Assembly (NCBI GenBank): GCA_046328115.1
Contig: JAXLXE010000005.1
Location: 223,321-287,320, forward strand
DNA from: JAXLXE01 sp046328115
GTDB lineage: Bacteria; Chloroflexota; UBA6077; JACCZL01
DNA: 64,000 nucleotides
Direction of reading: 5' to 3'
Translations under genes and position numbers: made by a program
The notes under the pieces: model-generated
What the model saw: only the letters and a program-made list of their open reading frames with translations
Database searches by the model: none
Told to the model about the DNA's origin: nothing
Part shown: positions 52,501 to 60,615 of the stretch, one piece after another
Layout of the letters: each line of letters starts with the position of its first letter
How positions within the stretch are numbered: the first letter of the stretch is position 1

Positions 52501-53451
52501 TTACGCCTCCACCCGCGCCCGCGACATCCCGGCCTCCAGGTCCCAGTCGCGGCAGCCCGCATAAGCGCCACCGTCGTCAAACAGCTCCGCGTGCTCGCGG
52601 ATGCTCAGCTTCTGACAGTGCGCCGCCGCGTAGTGGAACTGCAGCGCCCGCCGCCGATCCGCGCTGCGATTCGGCGGGGTTCCGTGGTGCAGCAGCCCGG
52701 AGAACAGCAGCACTCCGCCCGGCGCCAGCGGCACCACCAGCGCCCGCGGAACCTCCACCCGTTCATCATTCAACTGGCAGTCCCGCACGTGGTAGTGCGG
52801 CGCCGGCCCATCCAGGTGCGTGCCGGGGATCACCTGCATGCAGCCGTTCTCCACCGTCGCCCGATCCACCGCGATCCACGCCCCCACGATCCCGTCCAGC
52901 GGCGTGTAGTCAAAGTACGCGTTGTCCTGGTGCCACGGCTTCTCTGCCCCCGCGTACGGCGGCTTCAAGAGCGCCATGTCCTGGATCATCCGGTGCCCAG
53001 GACCAATGAGCTGGTCCAGCAGCGCCACCAGCTTCGGATGCCTCGTCAGCTCGCCCAGGCGTCGCTCTGACTTCGCGAACTTCCACAGCTTCCGCACCCG
53101 TAGCTCCGGATCATCGCCAACCGCCGTCGTCCCACCGTCCTGGTAGTACGGCTCCTCCTGGATCCCCAGTCCATCGCCATAGCGCTCACGGTGCGCGATC
53201 AGATCGCTCAGCGCCGCCTTCGCCACCGCCACCTCATCCGCCGACAGCAGTCCCTCGATCGCCAGGTACCCGTTCGCCCGGAAGAACGCCAGATCCGCCT
53301 CAGACAGCCGCTCCGGGACCGCCGCCAGCTTCGGCGCCAGCGCCGAGTCGTCCACCCGGTACAGCGACTGCCGGATGCGCTCCGCCTCATCCACGCCCGC
53401 CACGTAGGTCGTCAATCCGTCATAGACCGGCTTGCCCGCGGAAACGCTCAT
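52501..53451 (-). CDS. Phytanoyl-CoA dioxygenase (PhyH)-family Fe(II)/2-oxoglutarate enzyme
   Basis: 316 residues. Double-stranded beta-helix hydroxylase: FFRANGYLAIEGLLSADEVA, then KPWHQDNAYFDYTP gives the iron ligands H174 and D176, GCMQVIPGTHLDGP follows, and GVLLFSGLLHHGTPPNRSAD gives the third ligand (H256) with the 2-oxoglutarate Arg in RRRAL. All key residues are present. Hydroxylates an unknown small molecule in the cytoplasm with Fe(II) and 2-oxoglutarate. It is divergent from a flavin monooxygenase gene 108 bp away, which suggests shared control of two oxygenases. Confidence 0.9.
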   Translation of the reverse strand: MSVSAGKPVYDGLTTYVAGVDEAERIRQSLYRVDDSALAPKLAAVPERLSEADLAFFRANGYLAIEGLLSADEVAVAKAALSDLIAHRERYGDGLGIQEEPYYQDGGTTAVGDDPELRVRKLWKFAKSERRLGELTRHPKLVALLDQLIGPGHRMIQDMALLKPPYAGAEKPWHQDNAYFDYTPLDGIVGAWIAVDRATVENGCMQVIPGTHLDGPAPHYHVRDCQLNDERVEVPRALVVPLAPGGVLLFSGLLHHGTPPNRSADRRRALQFHYAAAHCQKLSIREHAELFDDGGAYAGCRDWDLEAGMSRARVEA

Positions 53452-53559
53452 CGCTCGTCCCTCACCTCAGCGCCCGCGCCAGCCCGGCGCATGGCCAAAA
53501 CTCGTTGAGCACATGCTACGCTACCGCCGCGCTCATCGGAGCCATCGGAGACTCCCGCC

Positions 53560-54648
53560 ATGCGATACGGCTACTTCATGATGCCCATGCACGTCCCCGG
53601 CGCCAATCCCGCCGAGACGCTCCAAACCGACCTCAACCAGGTCATCCGCCTGGATGCGCTCGGCTTCCACGAGGCCTGGGTAGGCGAGCACTTCACCGCT
53701 GAGTGGGAGAACATCCCCGCCCCAGACATCTTCATCGCCGCCGCCCTCCAGCGCACCAGCCGCATCAACCTGGGCACCGGCGTCACCTGCCTGCCAAACC
53801 ACAATCCCTTCCAGCTCGCCCACCGAGTCGCCCAGCTAGACCAGATGGCCCGCGGCCGCTTCATGTGGGGCGTCGGCGCCGGCGGCTTCCCCGGCGACCA
53901 CGAAGTCGTCGGCATCGATCCCGCCACCGGCAAGCACCGCCAGGTAACCATGGACGCCATCGACGCCGTCCTCGAGATCTGGAACAACCCCCGCCCCGGC
54001 CACTACCAGAAGCACAACTGGGAGTACACCATCCCGGAGTACGACGCCTCCATCGCCAAGCACGTCTTCCTCAAGCCGTACCAGCTTCCCCACCCGCCCA
54101 TGGCCGTCGCCGGCGTCTCCGAGAAGTCAGACACCCTCGCCCTCGCCGGCGAGCGTGGCTGGATCCCCATGAGCATCAACATGGTGCCCGCCCGCGTCCT
54201 CCAGACCCACTGGACCGGCATCCAGGCCGGCGCCCAGAAGGCCGGCCGCGCGCCAGACCGCACCCAGTGGCGAGTCGCCCGCAATATCCACGTCGCCCCC
54301 ACCGACGCCCAGGCCCGCCAGGAGGCCATCAGCGGCGCCATGGGCCGCGACTTCAAGGACTACTTCATCCCCCTCATGGCCATGGGCCGCGGCCTCAACG
54401 CCATGAAAGTCAACCCCGAGCTACCAGACTCCAGCATCACCCTGGACTACCTGTGCGACAACATCTGGGTAGTCGGCAGCCCCCAGACCGTCGCCAGCAA
54501 GATCCGCCAGCTTTACGCCGATGTCGGCGGCTTCGGCACCATCATGGCCGTCGCGCACGACTGGCCAGACTTCTCCACCTGGGACCGCTCCATGACCCTC
54601 CTGGCCCAGGAAGTCATGCCCAGCCTGGCTGATCTCACAGGAGCGTAG
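53560..54648 (+). CDS. LLM-class flavin-dependent monooxygenase
   Basis: 362 residues from ATG 53560. Bacterial luciferase-like (beta/alpha)8 fold: MRYGYFMMPMHVPGANPAET, LDALGFHEAWVGEHF, RINLGTGVTCLPNHNPFQLA and MARGRFMWGVGAGGFPGDHE. It resembles LuxA-type two-component FMN monooxygenases rather than the F420 enzyme at 7316-8158. Uses reduced FMN and oxygen on an unknown substrate; the reductase partner is not in the window. Codons end very strongly in C. Followed after 95 nt by the solute-binding protein gene on the same strand with a long hairpin between them. Confidence 0.9.
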   Translation: MRYGYFMMPMHVPGANPAETLQTDLNQVIRLDALGFHEAWVGEHFTAEWENIPAPDIFIAAALQRTSRINLGTGVTCLPNHNPFQLAHRVAQLDQMARGRFMWGVGAGGFPGDHEVVGIDPATGKHRQVTMDAIDAVLEIWNNPRPGHYQKHNWEYTIPEYDASIAKHVFLKPYQLPHPPMAVAGVSEKSDTLALAGERGWIPMSINMVPARVLQTHWTGIQAGAQKAGRAPDRTQWRVARNIHVAPTDAQARQEAISGAMGRDFKDYFIPLMAMGRGLNAMKVNPELPDSSITLDYLCDNIWVVGSPQTVASKIRQLYADVGGFGTIMAVAHDWPDFSTWDRSMTLLAQEVMPSLADLTGA

Positions 54649-54687
54649 CCCGCCCCGTTTGACACCGGCCCACCACCTGTGCCTCCA

Positions 54688-54719
54688 TACTGGCCGGGCG
54701 TCGGGACGCCCGGCCAGTA
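54688..54719 (+). terminator. 15-bp perfect hairpin between monooxygenase and solute-binding protein genes
   Basis: TACTGGCCGGGCGTC (54688-54702), GG, GACGCCCGGCCAGTA (54705-54719). It lies 40 nt past the monooxygenase stop and 24 nt before the next start. No T-tract follows. It could end the first transcript, stabilise its 3' end, or limit read-through into the second gene. Confidence 0.45.
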
Positions 54720-54743
54720 CCCGTCCCGACGCGGAGGTGGAAC

Positions 54744-56570
54744 GTGGACCGTCGTCGTTTCCTCACGCTCGTCGCCGCCGGCACAACCTCAACGGCCGTC
54801 ATCCCGCTGCTCCAGGCCTGCCAGCCCGCCGCGCCGGCCACAAAGCCGGCAACCGAGGCAGCGAAGCCAGCCGAGCCGGCCAAACCAGCCGAAGCAGCAA
54901 AGCCCGCCGAGGCTGCCAAACCAGCGGACGCCGCAAAACCCGCCGCCCAGGCCCCAGCCGCCTCCGCCGGCCCTATCAAGCGCGGCGGCCAGCTCAACGT
55001 CGTCGTCCAGAACGACTGGGTCTCCATGGACGCCCTCTTCTCCACCGCCGGCGCCACCGTCCCCAGCATGATCTGCGGCGAATGGCTCCGCTACGAGAAG
55101 AACGACAAGGGCCAGTGGGGCCCCGTGCCAGACATGATCGCTGAGTGGGATCTCAAGCCAGACGCCCTCACCCTCAAGCTCCAGAGCGGCGTCACCTTCC
55201 ACGACGGCACCCCCTGGAACGCCAAAGCCGCCAAGTGGAACTTCGACCGCATGGCCTTCCACCCCGCCTCCGGCATGAAGTCCTTCCTCGGCTCCGTCGA
55301 CCGCTCCAAAGAGGACAAGGCAGAGCTAGACAAGCTCACCGCCAACCCCGGCGGCCCCTTCGAGTTCGCCTCCAAAGCCGTCGAGGTCGTGGACGACTCA
55401 ACCATCCGCGTCCGCCTGGACAAGCCCGCTCCAGGCATCGTCACCATCATCAGCAACGCCATCGAGTGGACCAACCCCATCAGCCCAGACTCCTACAACA
55501 AACAGGGCAAGGACGGGTTCGCCCGTAATCCCGTCGGCGCCGGCCCGTTCCGCTTCGTGGAGTGGAAGTCCGGCACCCACATCATCCTCGAAAAAAACCC
55601 CAGCTACTGGCGCAAAGGCTCGGACGGCCAGCCGCTCCCTTACCTGGACAAAATCCAGTACCGCCTCGTCATCGACGATTCCGCCCGCCTGCTCGAGCTC
55701 AAGAGCGGCGCCGCCCACTTCATGGAGCTCGTCCAGGGCAAGGACCTGGCCGGAGTCAAGTCAGATGCCAACCTCAGCATCACCGAGAGCGAGGCCTCCG
55801 GCAACAACTACCGCATGATCTTCGATTCCACCAACCCGGAGAGCCCCCTCGCCAGGCACAAAGAGCTCCGCCAGGCCATCCTCTACTCCATGGACCGCGA
55901 GGCCATGGCAAAGACCCTCGGCTTCGGCTCCGGGGCCGGCCGCAAATACCTGCTGCCGACTGGGTCTATCGCCTACGACACCACCGAGAAGCGCCCCGTC
56001 TACTGGTTTGACAAAGCCAAAGCAGAATCCCTCGTCAAGGCCGTCATCGCCAAAGACCCGTCCGTAGCCCAGGGCGGCAAGGTCCCCGTCACCCTGTCCG
56101 CCATCGACCGCGCCGTGGACAAGGCCCAGGCCGAGATGATCAAGCAGATGGCTGAGGCCGTCGGCTTCAACGTCACCCTCGAGGTCACCGAGCGCGCCGC
56201 CTGGACCGCCAAGCTCGTCAAGCGGCCAGGACAGCCCGGCGGCAAGTTTGACTTCGCCACCATGCGCAACCCCGTCATCTCCGACGATCCAGATGGCCAG
56301 TGGCGCACCTTCTACCACTCCGCCGGCAGCTTCAACGTCGCCCACCTCGAAGACAAAGAGTGGGACCGCCTCATCGACACCGGCGCCACCACGTCCGACC
56401 TCGAAGAGCGCAAGAAGATCTACGCCCAGCTAGACCAGCGCGCCTTCGACGAGCCCTGGTACGGCTTCCTCTGGCAGCAGAACTGGAACTGGGCCTACTC
56501 CAAGAAGCTCCAGAACTTCAGAGAGCAGATCGCCGGCCGCTGGCTCTTCACAGACGTCTGGCTTGCCTAG
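54744..56570 (+). CDS. Tat-exported ABC-type solute (peptide/nickel family)-binding lipoprotein
   Basis: 608 residues from GTG 54744, with GGAGGTGGAAC upstream. The N-terminus has a twin-arginine motif (MDRRRFLTLVAAGTTSTA) and a lipobox (LLQAC, Cys26). A repetitive Ala/Lys/Pro/Glu linker runs to about residue 75 (AKPAEPAKPAEAAKPAEAAK). The remainder is an SBP_bac_5 (DppA/OppA-type) fold: GGQLNVVVQNDWVSMDALFS, DMIAEWDLKPDALTLKLQSG, VTFHDGTPWNAKAAKWNFDR and RNPVGAGPFRFVEWKSGTHI. Exported folded and anchored to the membrane face. No ABC permease or ATPase genes are adjacent, so it probably serves a transporter encoded elsewhere. Confidence 0.93.
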   Translation: MDRRRFLTLVAAGTTSTAVIPLLQACQPAAPATKPATEAAKPAEPAKPAEAAKPAEAAKPADAAKPAAQAPAASAGPIKRGGQLNVVVQNDWVSMDALFSTAGATVPSMICGEWLRYEKNDKGQWGPVPDMIAEWDLKPDALTLKLQSGVTFHDGTPWNAKAAKWNFDRMAFHPASGMKSFLGSVDRSKEDKAELDKLTANPGGPFEFASKAVEVVDDSTIRVRLDKPAPGIVTIISNAIEWTNPISPDSYNKQGKDGFARNPVGAGPFRFVEWKSGTHIILEKNPSYWRKGSDGQPLPYLDKIQYRLVIDDSARLLELKSGAAHFMELVQGKDLAGVKSDANLSITESEASGNNYRMIFDSTNPESPLARHKELRQAILYSMDREAMAKTLGFGSGAGRKYLLPTGSIAYDTTEKRPVYWFDKAKAESLVKAVIAKDPSVAQGGKVPVTLSAIDRAVDKAQAEMIKQMAEAVGFNVTLEVTERAAWTAKLVKRPGQPGGKFDFATMRNPVISDDPDGQWRTFYHSAGSFNVAHLEDKEWDRLIDTGATTSDLEERKKIYAQLDQRAFDEPWYGFLWQQNWNWAYSKKLQNFREQIAGRWLFTDVWLA

Positions 56571-56616
56571 CCCAGGTCCCCACGCGCGCGGCCTTGACGG
56601 TCGAGCGCGAGACGCA

Positions 56617-56654
56617 GTGTGGGCGTAGCCTGGAGCTCCAGGCCACGCCCACAC
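56617..56654. terminator. 18-bp hairpin between convergent genes
   Basis: Arms 56617-56634 and 56637-56654 (GTGTGGGCGTAGCCTGGA against TCCAGGCCACGCCCACAC) with one mismatch and a 2-nt loop. It lies between the stop of the solute-binding protein gene (56570) and the stop of the minus-strand MetE-like gene (56661). No T-tract on either side. Confidence 0.5.
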
Positions 56655-56660
56655 CGCCAC

Positions 56661-57797
56661 TCATCGCCACAGCCGCTCGCTCGCCAGCCGCGCGCCCGCC
56701 ACCAGCGATCCAAACTTCTCCCACATGATCGACTCGTACACGCGCCTGCGGCCGGCAGTGGTGCCAAAGCCGCAGTCCGTCCCAGCGATCACGTTCTCCC
56801 GGCCCACCAGGCCCGCAAAGCGCTCGATGCGCTCCGCCACCACCTCCGGGTGCTCCACAAAGTTCGTCGTGGAGTCGATCACGCCCGGGATCAGCAGCTT
56901 CCCCTCCGGCAGCTTCACCCGCTCCCAGACGCGCCACTCATGCGCGTGCCGGGGATTCGCGGCCTCCACGGAGTAGGCCCCGGCCCGCACCGCCAGCATC
57001 AAGTCCACCACGTCGTCCAGCGCCACGTCATTCGTGTGCGGGCCCTCGTAGTTCCCCCAGCAGATGTGGTAGCGGATCTGCTCCTCGGGAATGCCCTCCA
57101 GCGCGTGGTTCAGCGCCTCCACCCGCCCCGCCAGAATCCTCCGGAACTCCGCCACGCTCAGGTGCGGGTAGTCCATGTGGCGCCCCATCGCCGCGTCCGG
57201 AGCGTCGATCTGCAGCACCAGCCCGGCCTCCGTGATCGCTCGGTACTCATGCCGCATCGCGTCCGCCAGCGCGTACAGGTACGCCTGCTCGGTAGGGTAG
57301 TGCCTATTCAACATAATGTCAGCCACGATTCCAAGCGACGCCGCCGGCAGAAACGCCTCAACCGCCGTCGTATCCGCAAGGGCCGCCTTCAGGTTCCCGA
57401 CGTCCGCGGCCACATCGGCATCCCCCCGCCACACCAGGTCGCCCGTGCAGTACCTGCGCGTCATAGACCCCGGCGGGTTGTCCGCCGCCCACTCCGGAAA
57501 CTGCGCCCGATCCGCGAACGGGCGGTACTCCGGGTTGTGCCCGCTGAAGCCCCCGATCCGCTGCGTGACATAAGAGGCAAAGCTCGGCTTGCCCAGCTCG
57601 CCGTCGTTCACCACGTCGATCCCAACGGCGGCCTGCTTGCGAACCACGTCCGCCACCGCCTCACGCTTCGCCGCCGCGAACGCCGCTTCATCCACCGCAG
57701 CGCCCTGATCGCGCGCCTGGATCATCTCCAGCAGGCGGGCCGGCCGCTGAAGGCTGCCGGTGTGGGTCGTGAGAACTCTATCTGTACTGCGCCGCAT
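56661..57797 (-). CDS. MetE C-terminal-like (cobalamin-independent methionine synthase family) methyltransferase
   Basis: 378 residues from ATG 57797, with GGGAGGGG upstream. Corresponds to the catalytic (C-terminal) barrel of MetE only. Family features: LTTHTGSLQRPARLLE, VNDGELGKPSF, then zinc ligands H244 and C246 (YHICWGNYEG), E278 in VEAAN and C342 in GTDCGFGT. All zinc ligands are present. Lone MetE-like barrels act on varied methyl donors or as alkyl-thiol transferases; methionine synthesis itself is uncertain without the N-terminal domain. Convergent with the solute-binding protein gene. Confidence 0.88.
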   Translation of the reverse strand: MRRSTDRVLTTHTGSLQRPARLLEMIQARDQGAAVDEAAFAAAKREAVADVVRKQAAVGIDVVNDGELGKPSFASYVTQRIGGFSGHNPEYRPFADRAQFPEWAADNPPGSMTRRYCTGDLVWRGDADVAADVGNLKAALADTTAVEAFLPAASLGIVADIMLNRHYPTEQAYLYALADAMRHEYRAITEAGLVLQIDAPDAAMGRHMDYPHLSVAEFRRILAGRVEALNHALEGIPEEQIRYHICWGNYEGPHTNDVALDDVVDLMLAVRAGAYSVEAANPRHAHEWRVWERVKLPEGKLLIPGVIDSTTNFVEHPEVVAERIERFAGLVGRENVIAGTDCGFGTTAGRRRVYESIMWEKFGSLVAGARLASERLWR

Positions 57798-57859
57798 GGC
57801 CCCTCCCAACGGGCCAACGCTAGCACAGCGGCGCCACGGTTTACAGCGCCACGGCCTCG

Positions 57860-59173
57860 CTACCCCTCAAGAAGCCACGCAGCCGCGGAGGCCCACTCCA
57901 GACCCGCCGGAAGCGGATTGACCGGCGCCACCGCGTCCAGCGTCAGGATCAGCGCCCGCGCCTCGGGGAACGATGCTCTCGCCTCCGCCAACACCGCCAC
58001 GGCGCCATCCCACGTGCTGTCGCCCTCGGTCTCAGCACACACCTGCAGAAGCAGCGGCGACTCGCCATCCCGGCGCCCAAGAAACGTCACCTGCTCGATC
58101 TCTGCTGTCCGCACGTACTCGGCGGACCAGCCCCACCGCTCCAGCTCATGCAGCACCACCGCCTCCAGCCCTCGACCCCGCTGAGCGCGGCTCGTCCGCG
58201 CGAACACGCCAATGAGGCCCGGGTCAACCGGGTACGCCAGGCGAGGGTTCACCATGCGCTGGCGCGAAGAAGCACTGTGCATGCACACCGTCCGAATCAG
58301 GCACGCATCTTCGAGATACGCCAGGTACTCGTGCAGCGCGTCCTTGCCCACCGGCACACCAAGCGCCCGTAGCGCCTCGTACTGCTTGTTCACGGAGAAC
58401 GCGCCACCCGGGCGGCAGAGCAGCTCGCGCACCATCCAGCGCAGCGCCTGTGGGCTGCTCACGCGGTGGCGCTCCACGATCTCACGCAGCAGAATCGTGT
58501 CCACGTATCCCCGCAACAAGTCGGCACGCTCGCGCGGTGGCGCTCCCGTCGCACCGGGGAATCCCCCCTCCGCCAGGTACCTGCGCAGCCGCTGATCCAG
58601 CCACGCCCGATCCGCGCCCGAGAGCTGCGAATACCCTACTGCCGGCTCCGCCCCCTGGTGCCTCAGCACCTCCCGAAAACTGAACGGCGCCACCGGCACG
58701 TGCGCAATCGTCCCACGGACCCCCGCGGAACGGGCCGCGTTGAGCAGACTCCGGTGCGAGCCCGCCACCACGATCGCCAGCGCCCTCGCGTCGCCCAGGA
58801 AGGACACCAGCCGCTCCCAGTTTGGGAGCAGGTCAACCCCATCCAGGTAGATCGTCGTGCCGCCCTCCTGCGCCAGGCCAGGATAAAGGCGGCCGTGTTC
58901 GTCCACCAGCCACGCCAGGTCCTCCACGGAGAGCCCGGTCAGTCGCTCATCGTCCAAAGACACGAGCAGTTGGGACTCGCGGGGCCGTCCCTCGGCGACT
59001 CGATCGGCCCGACACTGCGCCAGGAACGACGTCTTCCCACCGCGGCGAACGCCCGTCACCACCACCAGGCCCGCGCTGTCCGGCAGAGCCGCGTCACGCG
59101 GCGTGAGCCCCGGCCACTCGGCCGTGAGTGACTCATTGAGCTTCATACGGAGAATATCATGAGAAATTGTCAT
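57860..59173 (-). CDS. ATP-binding protein, AAA_14 plus DUF4143 type
   Basis: 437 residues if ATG 59173 is used; ATG 59146 is an alternative, and neither has a ribosome binding site. Walker A is VVTGVRRGGKTSF (residues 37-50) and Walker B is TIYLDGVDLL (about 107). The C-terminal half has the DUF4143 pattern (RRYLAEGGFPGATGAPP, LRGYVDTILLREIVERHRVS, LHEYLAYLEDACLIRTVCMH) and a nuclease-fold-like end (GRGLEAVVLHELERWGW, then VTFLGRRDGE). Function of these proteins is unknown; they are widespread in genomes with toxin, defence or repeat-associated genes. The start region lies inside an AT-rich nested palindrome, which may be its operator or promoter. The gene is AT-richer than its neighbours only in that region. 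Confidence 0.8.
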   Translation of the reverse strand: MTISHDILRMKLNESLTAEWPGLTPRDAALPDSAGLVVVTGVRRGGKTSFLAQCRADRVAEGRPRESQLLVSLDDERLTGLSVEDLAWLVDEHGRLYPGLAQEGGTTIYLDGVDLLPNWERLVSFLGDARALAIVVAGSHRSLLNAARSAGVRGTIAHVPVAPFSFREVLRHQGAEPAVGYSQLSGADRAWLDQRLRRYLAEGGFPGATGAPPRERADLLRGYVDTILLREIVERHRVSSPQALRWMVRELLCRPGGAFSVNKQYEALRALGVPVGKDALHEYLAYLEDACLIRTVCMHSASSRQRMVNPRLAYPVDPGLIGVFARTSRAQRGRGLEAVVLHELERWGWSAEYVRTAEIEQVTFLGRRDGESPLLLQVCAETEGDSTWDGAVAVLAEARASFPEARALILTLDAVAPVNPLPAGLEWASAAAWLLEG

Positions 59174-59200
59174 TAGATTAGTGACAATACTCTATGATAT
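59154..59200. promoter_or_regulatory. AT-rich nested palindrome at the ATPase gene start
   Basis: Outer arms ATATCAT (59154-59160) and ATGATAT (59194-59200); inner arms ATTGTCA (59166-59172) and TGACAAT (59182-59188), 9 nt apart. It stands out against a very GC-rich surrounding. TTGTCA, a -35-like hexamer, occurs on each strand. The palindrome covers the region of both candidate start codons, as expected for an operator bound by a dimeric repressor or for a bidirectional promoter. Confidence 0.55.
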
Positions 59201-59304
59201 CGTCCTGCGCGCCCTCAAAGGTAGCGTACACGCGGCCAGTCGCCTCGGGCGGCACAATCCCATCGCGCCCTCATCACAAGAGCGTCACGCCACCACCCGC
59301 CGCC

Positions 59305-59527
59305 GTAGCGCGGGGGCTCGTCCCCCGCTTCCCCGCCGCCGCCCGTCCCCCGTAGCGCGGGCGCTCGTCCCCCGCTTCCCAGCCACCGCCCGTCCCCCCC
59401 GTAGCGCGGGCGCTCGTCCCCCGCTTCCCAGCCACCGCCCGTCCCCCCGTAGCGCGGGCGCTCGTCCCCCGCTTCCCAGCCACCGCCCGTCCCCCGTAGC
59501 GCGGGGGCTTGTCCCCCGCTTCGCCCC
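59305..59527. repeat. 48-bp GC-rich tandem repeat, about 4.6 copies
   Basis: Units start with GTAGCGCGGG at 59305, 59352, 59401, 59449 and 59496 (spacing 47, 49, 48, 47). Each contains GCGGGxGCTxGTCCCCCGC, a partial or complete hairpin (GCGGGGG, CTTGT loop, CCCCCGC in the last unit), and a C-rich spacer. Copies differ by single bases and C-run lengths, so expansion is recent. Frames through it on both strands encode only repeat-derived Pro/Arg or Gly/Ala strings and are not called as genes. Together with 59201-59304 and the palindrome at 59545 this fills the 386-nt gap between genes. Confidence 0.9.
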
Positions 59528-59544
59528 GCATCACCCCGCCCCCT

Positions 59545-59573
59545 GTGCCCGGGGGCGGTGCGCCCCCGGGCAC
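59545..59573 (-). terminator. 13-bp perfect hairpin after the methyltransferase gene
   Basis: GTGCCCGGGGGCG (59545-59557), GTG loop, CGCCCCCGGGCAC (59561-59573). It lies 14 nt beyond the stop of the minus-strand gene ending at 59587, next to the tandem repeat. No T-tract. Confidence 0.5.
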
Positions 59574-59586
59574 CAATGTGCCGTCC

Positions 59587-60411
59587 CTACCGCACCGTCC
59601 CCACTACCTCCAGGTAGTCGCTCGGCACCGCCATCCGGGACTCACCCAGCGGGTTGAACTGGTGCGCCAGCGCCACGATGTCTGCCGCCAGTGCAACCTG
59701 CCCATGCTCGTCCAACGCCGCGAACGCCCGCACCGTCGGACCGTAGTACGTCCGAAACACGTGGAGGAAATGCTCCGGAGATGCGTAGTTGAACACAAAC
59801 TGCTGGCGGGTAAAACGCAGACCGGAAAGCCGCTCCCCCAGCAGTTCCTGGATGCCCTCCTCCGTGCCCCACGTCATCGGTGAGCGCAAGCCAGCCGGCG
59901 GTGGCACGTACTTGCCAATCGTCTTGAACAGGTGGCCAATGAAGCCCTGCGGCGACCAGCTCGCCAGCCCAATCCGACCGGCCGGCTTAGCAACGCGCAC
60001 CAGCTCAGACGCCGCCTTCGTTTGATCCGGCGCAAACATCGTCCCGTACACGGAGAGCACCGCGTCAAAAGTTGAGTCGCCAAACGGCAGCTCCTCCGCG
60101 TCCCCGTCCATGAACTGGATGGGCAGTCGCTCCGCCACCGCCCGCTCGCGGGCCCGCTCCAGCAACGCCGGCACGTAGTCAACTCCCGTGGCAGCGCCCC
60201 AGCGCCGTGCCGCCGCGATGGCCGCGTTGCCCGTGCCCGTCGCCACGTCCAGCACCGTCTCTCCCGCGCGCACCGCCGCTGCCTCCACCAGCAGCTCGCT
60301 CGTGATGTACGTCGTCGTCCCAATCACCCCAAAATCGCCGTCCGCCCAGGTCGCCCGCTGCCGCGCCTTGATCGCCTTCAAGTCCACCGGCGCTGCCACT
60401 GCCACTGCCAT
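59587..60411 (-). CDS. SAM-dependent methyltransferase (UbiE/type 11-like)
   Basis: 274 residues from ATG 60411, with AGAGG 5 nt upstream; the frame extends upstream without support. Class I fold: motif I is ETVLDVATGTGNAAIAAARR, the acidic end of strand 2 is ATGVDYVP, motif II is FMDGDAEELPFGDSTFDAVL, then SVYGTMFAPDQTKAASELVR and KPAGRIGLASWSP. The C-terminal domain is helical. Closest in style to ubiquinone/menaquinone-type or small-molecule methyltransferases. Divergent from the large regulator gene starting at 60616; a short 9-bp direct repeat (CACACAAGC-type) lies in the gap at about 60540-60590. Confidence 0.9.
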   Translation of the reverse strand: MAVAVAAPVDLKAIKARQRATWADGDFGVIGTTTYITSELLVEAAAVRAGETVLDVATGTGNAAIAAARRWGAATGVDYVPALLERARERAVAERLPIQFMDGDAEELPFGDSTFDAVLSVYGTMFAPDQTKAASELVRVAKPAGRIGLASWSPQGFIGHLFKTIGKYVPPPAGLRSPMTWGTEEGIQELLGERLSGLRFTRQQFVFNYASPEHFLHVFRTYYGPTVRAFAALDEHGQVALAADIVALAHQFNPLGESRMAVPSDYLEVVGTVR

Positions 60412-60615
60412 GAGACCTCTCCTCGTGCCCCTGATGCGCCCGGCCAGCCAGCCTTCCAACCGTCCCGGCGCTCGCATCCATCATCCGCCAGCAGCACCAC
60501 CGCTTAGAATGAACGGCACCCACACTTCGCGTACACGCAAACCACACAAGCCCACGCCACACAAGCCCACGCCACACAAACCACTCAGGTCAGACCACTC
60601 AAGCAAGCAGGGGAC

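Noticed and set aside
56619..58184. 521-residue plus-strand open frame
   Set aside because: Antisense to the MetE-like gene and part of the ATPase gene, both with intact motifs; composition is Arg/His/Pro-rich as expected from a shadow frame.
59305..59527. Possible CRISPR array
   Set aside because: Units are contiguous tandem copies with no unique spacers and no cas genes nearby.
59181..59657. Open frames on both strands through the 48-bp repeat
   Set aside because: Their products are only repeat-derived strings and the frames overlap palindromes and the methyltransferase end.
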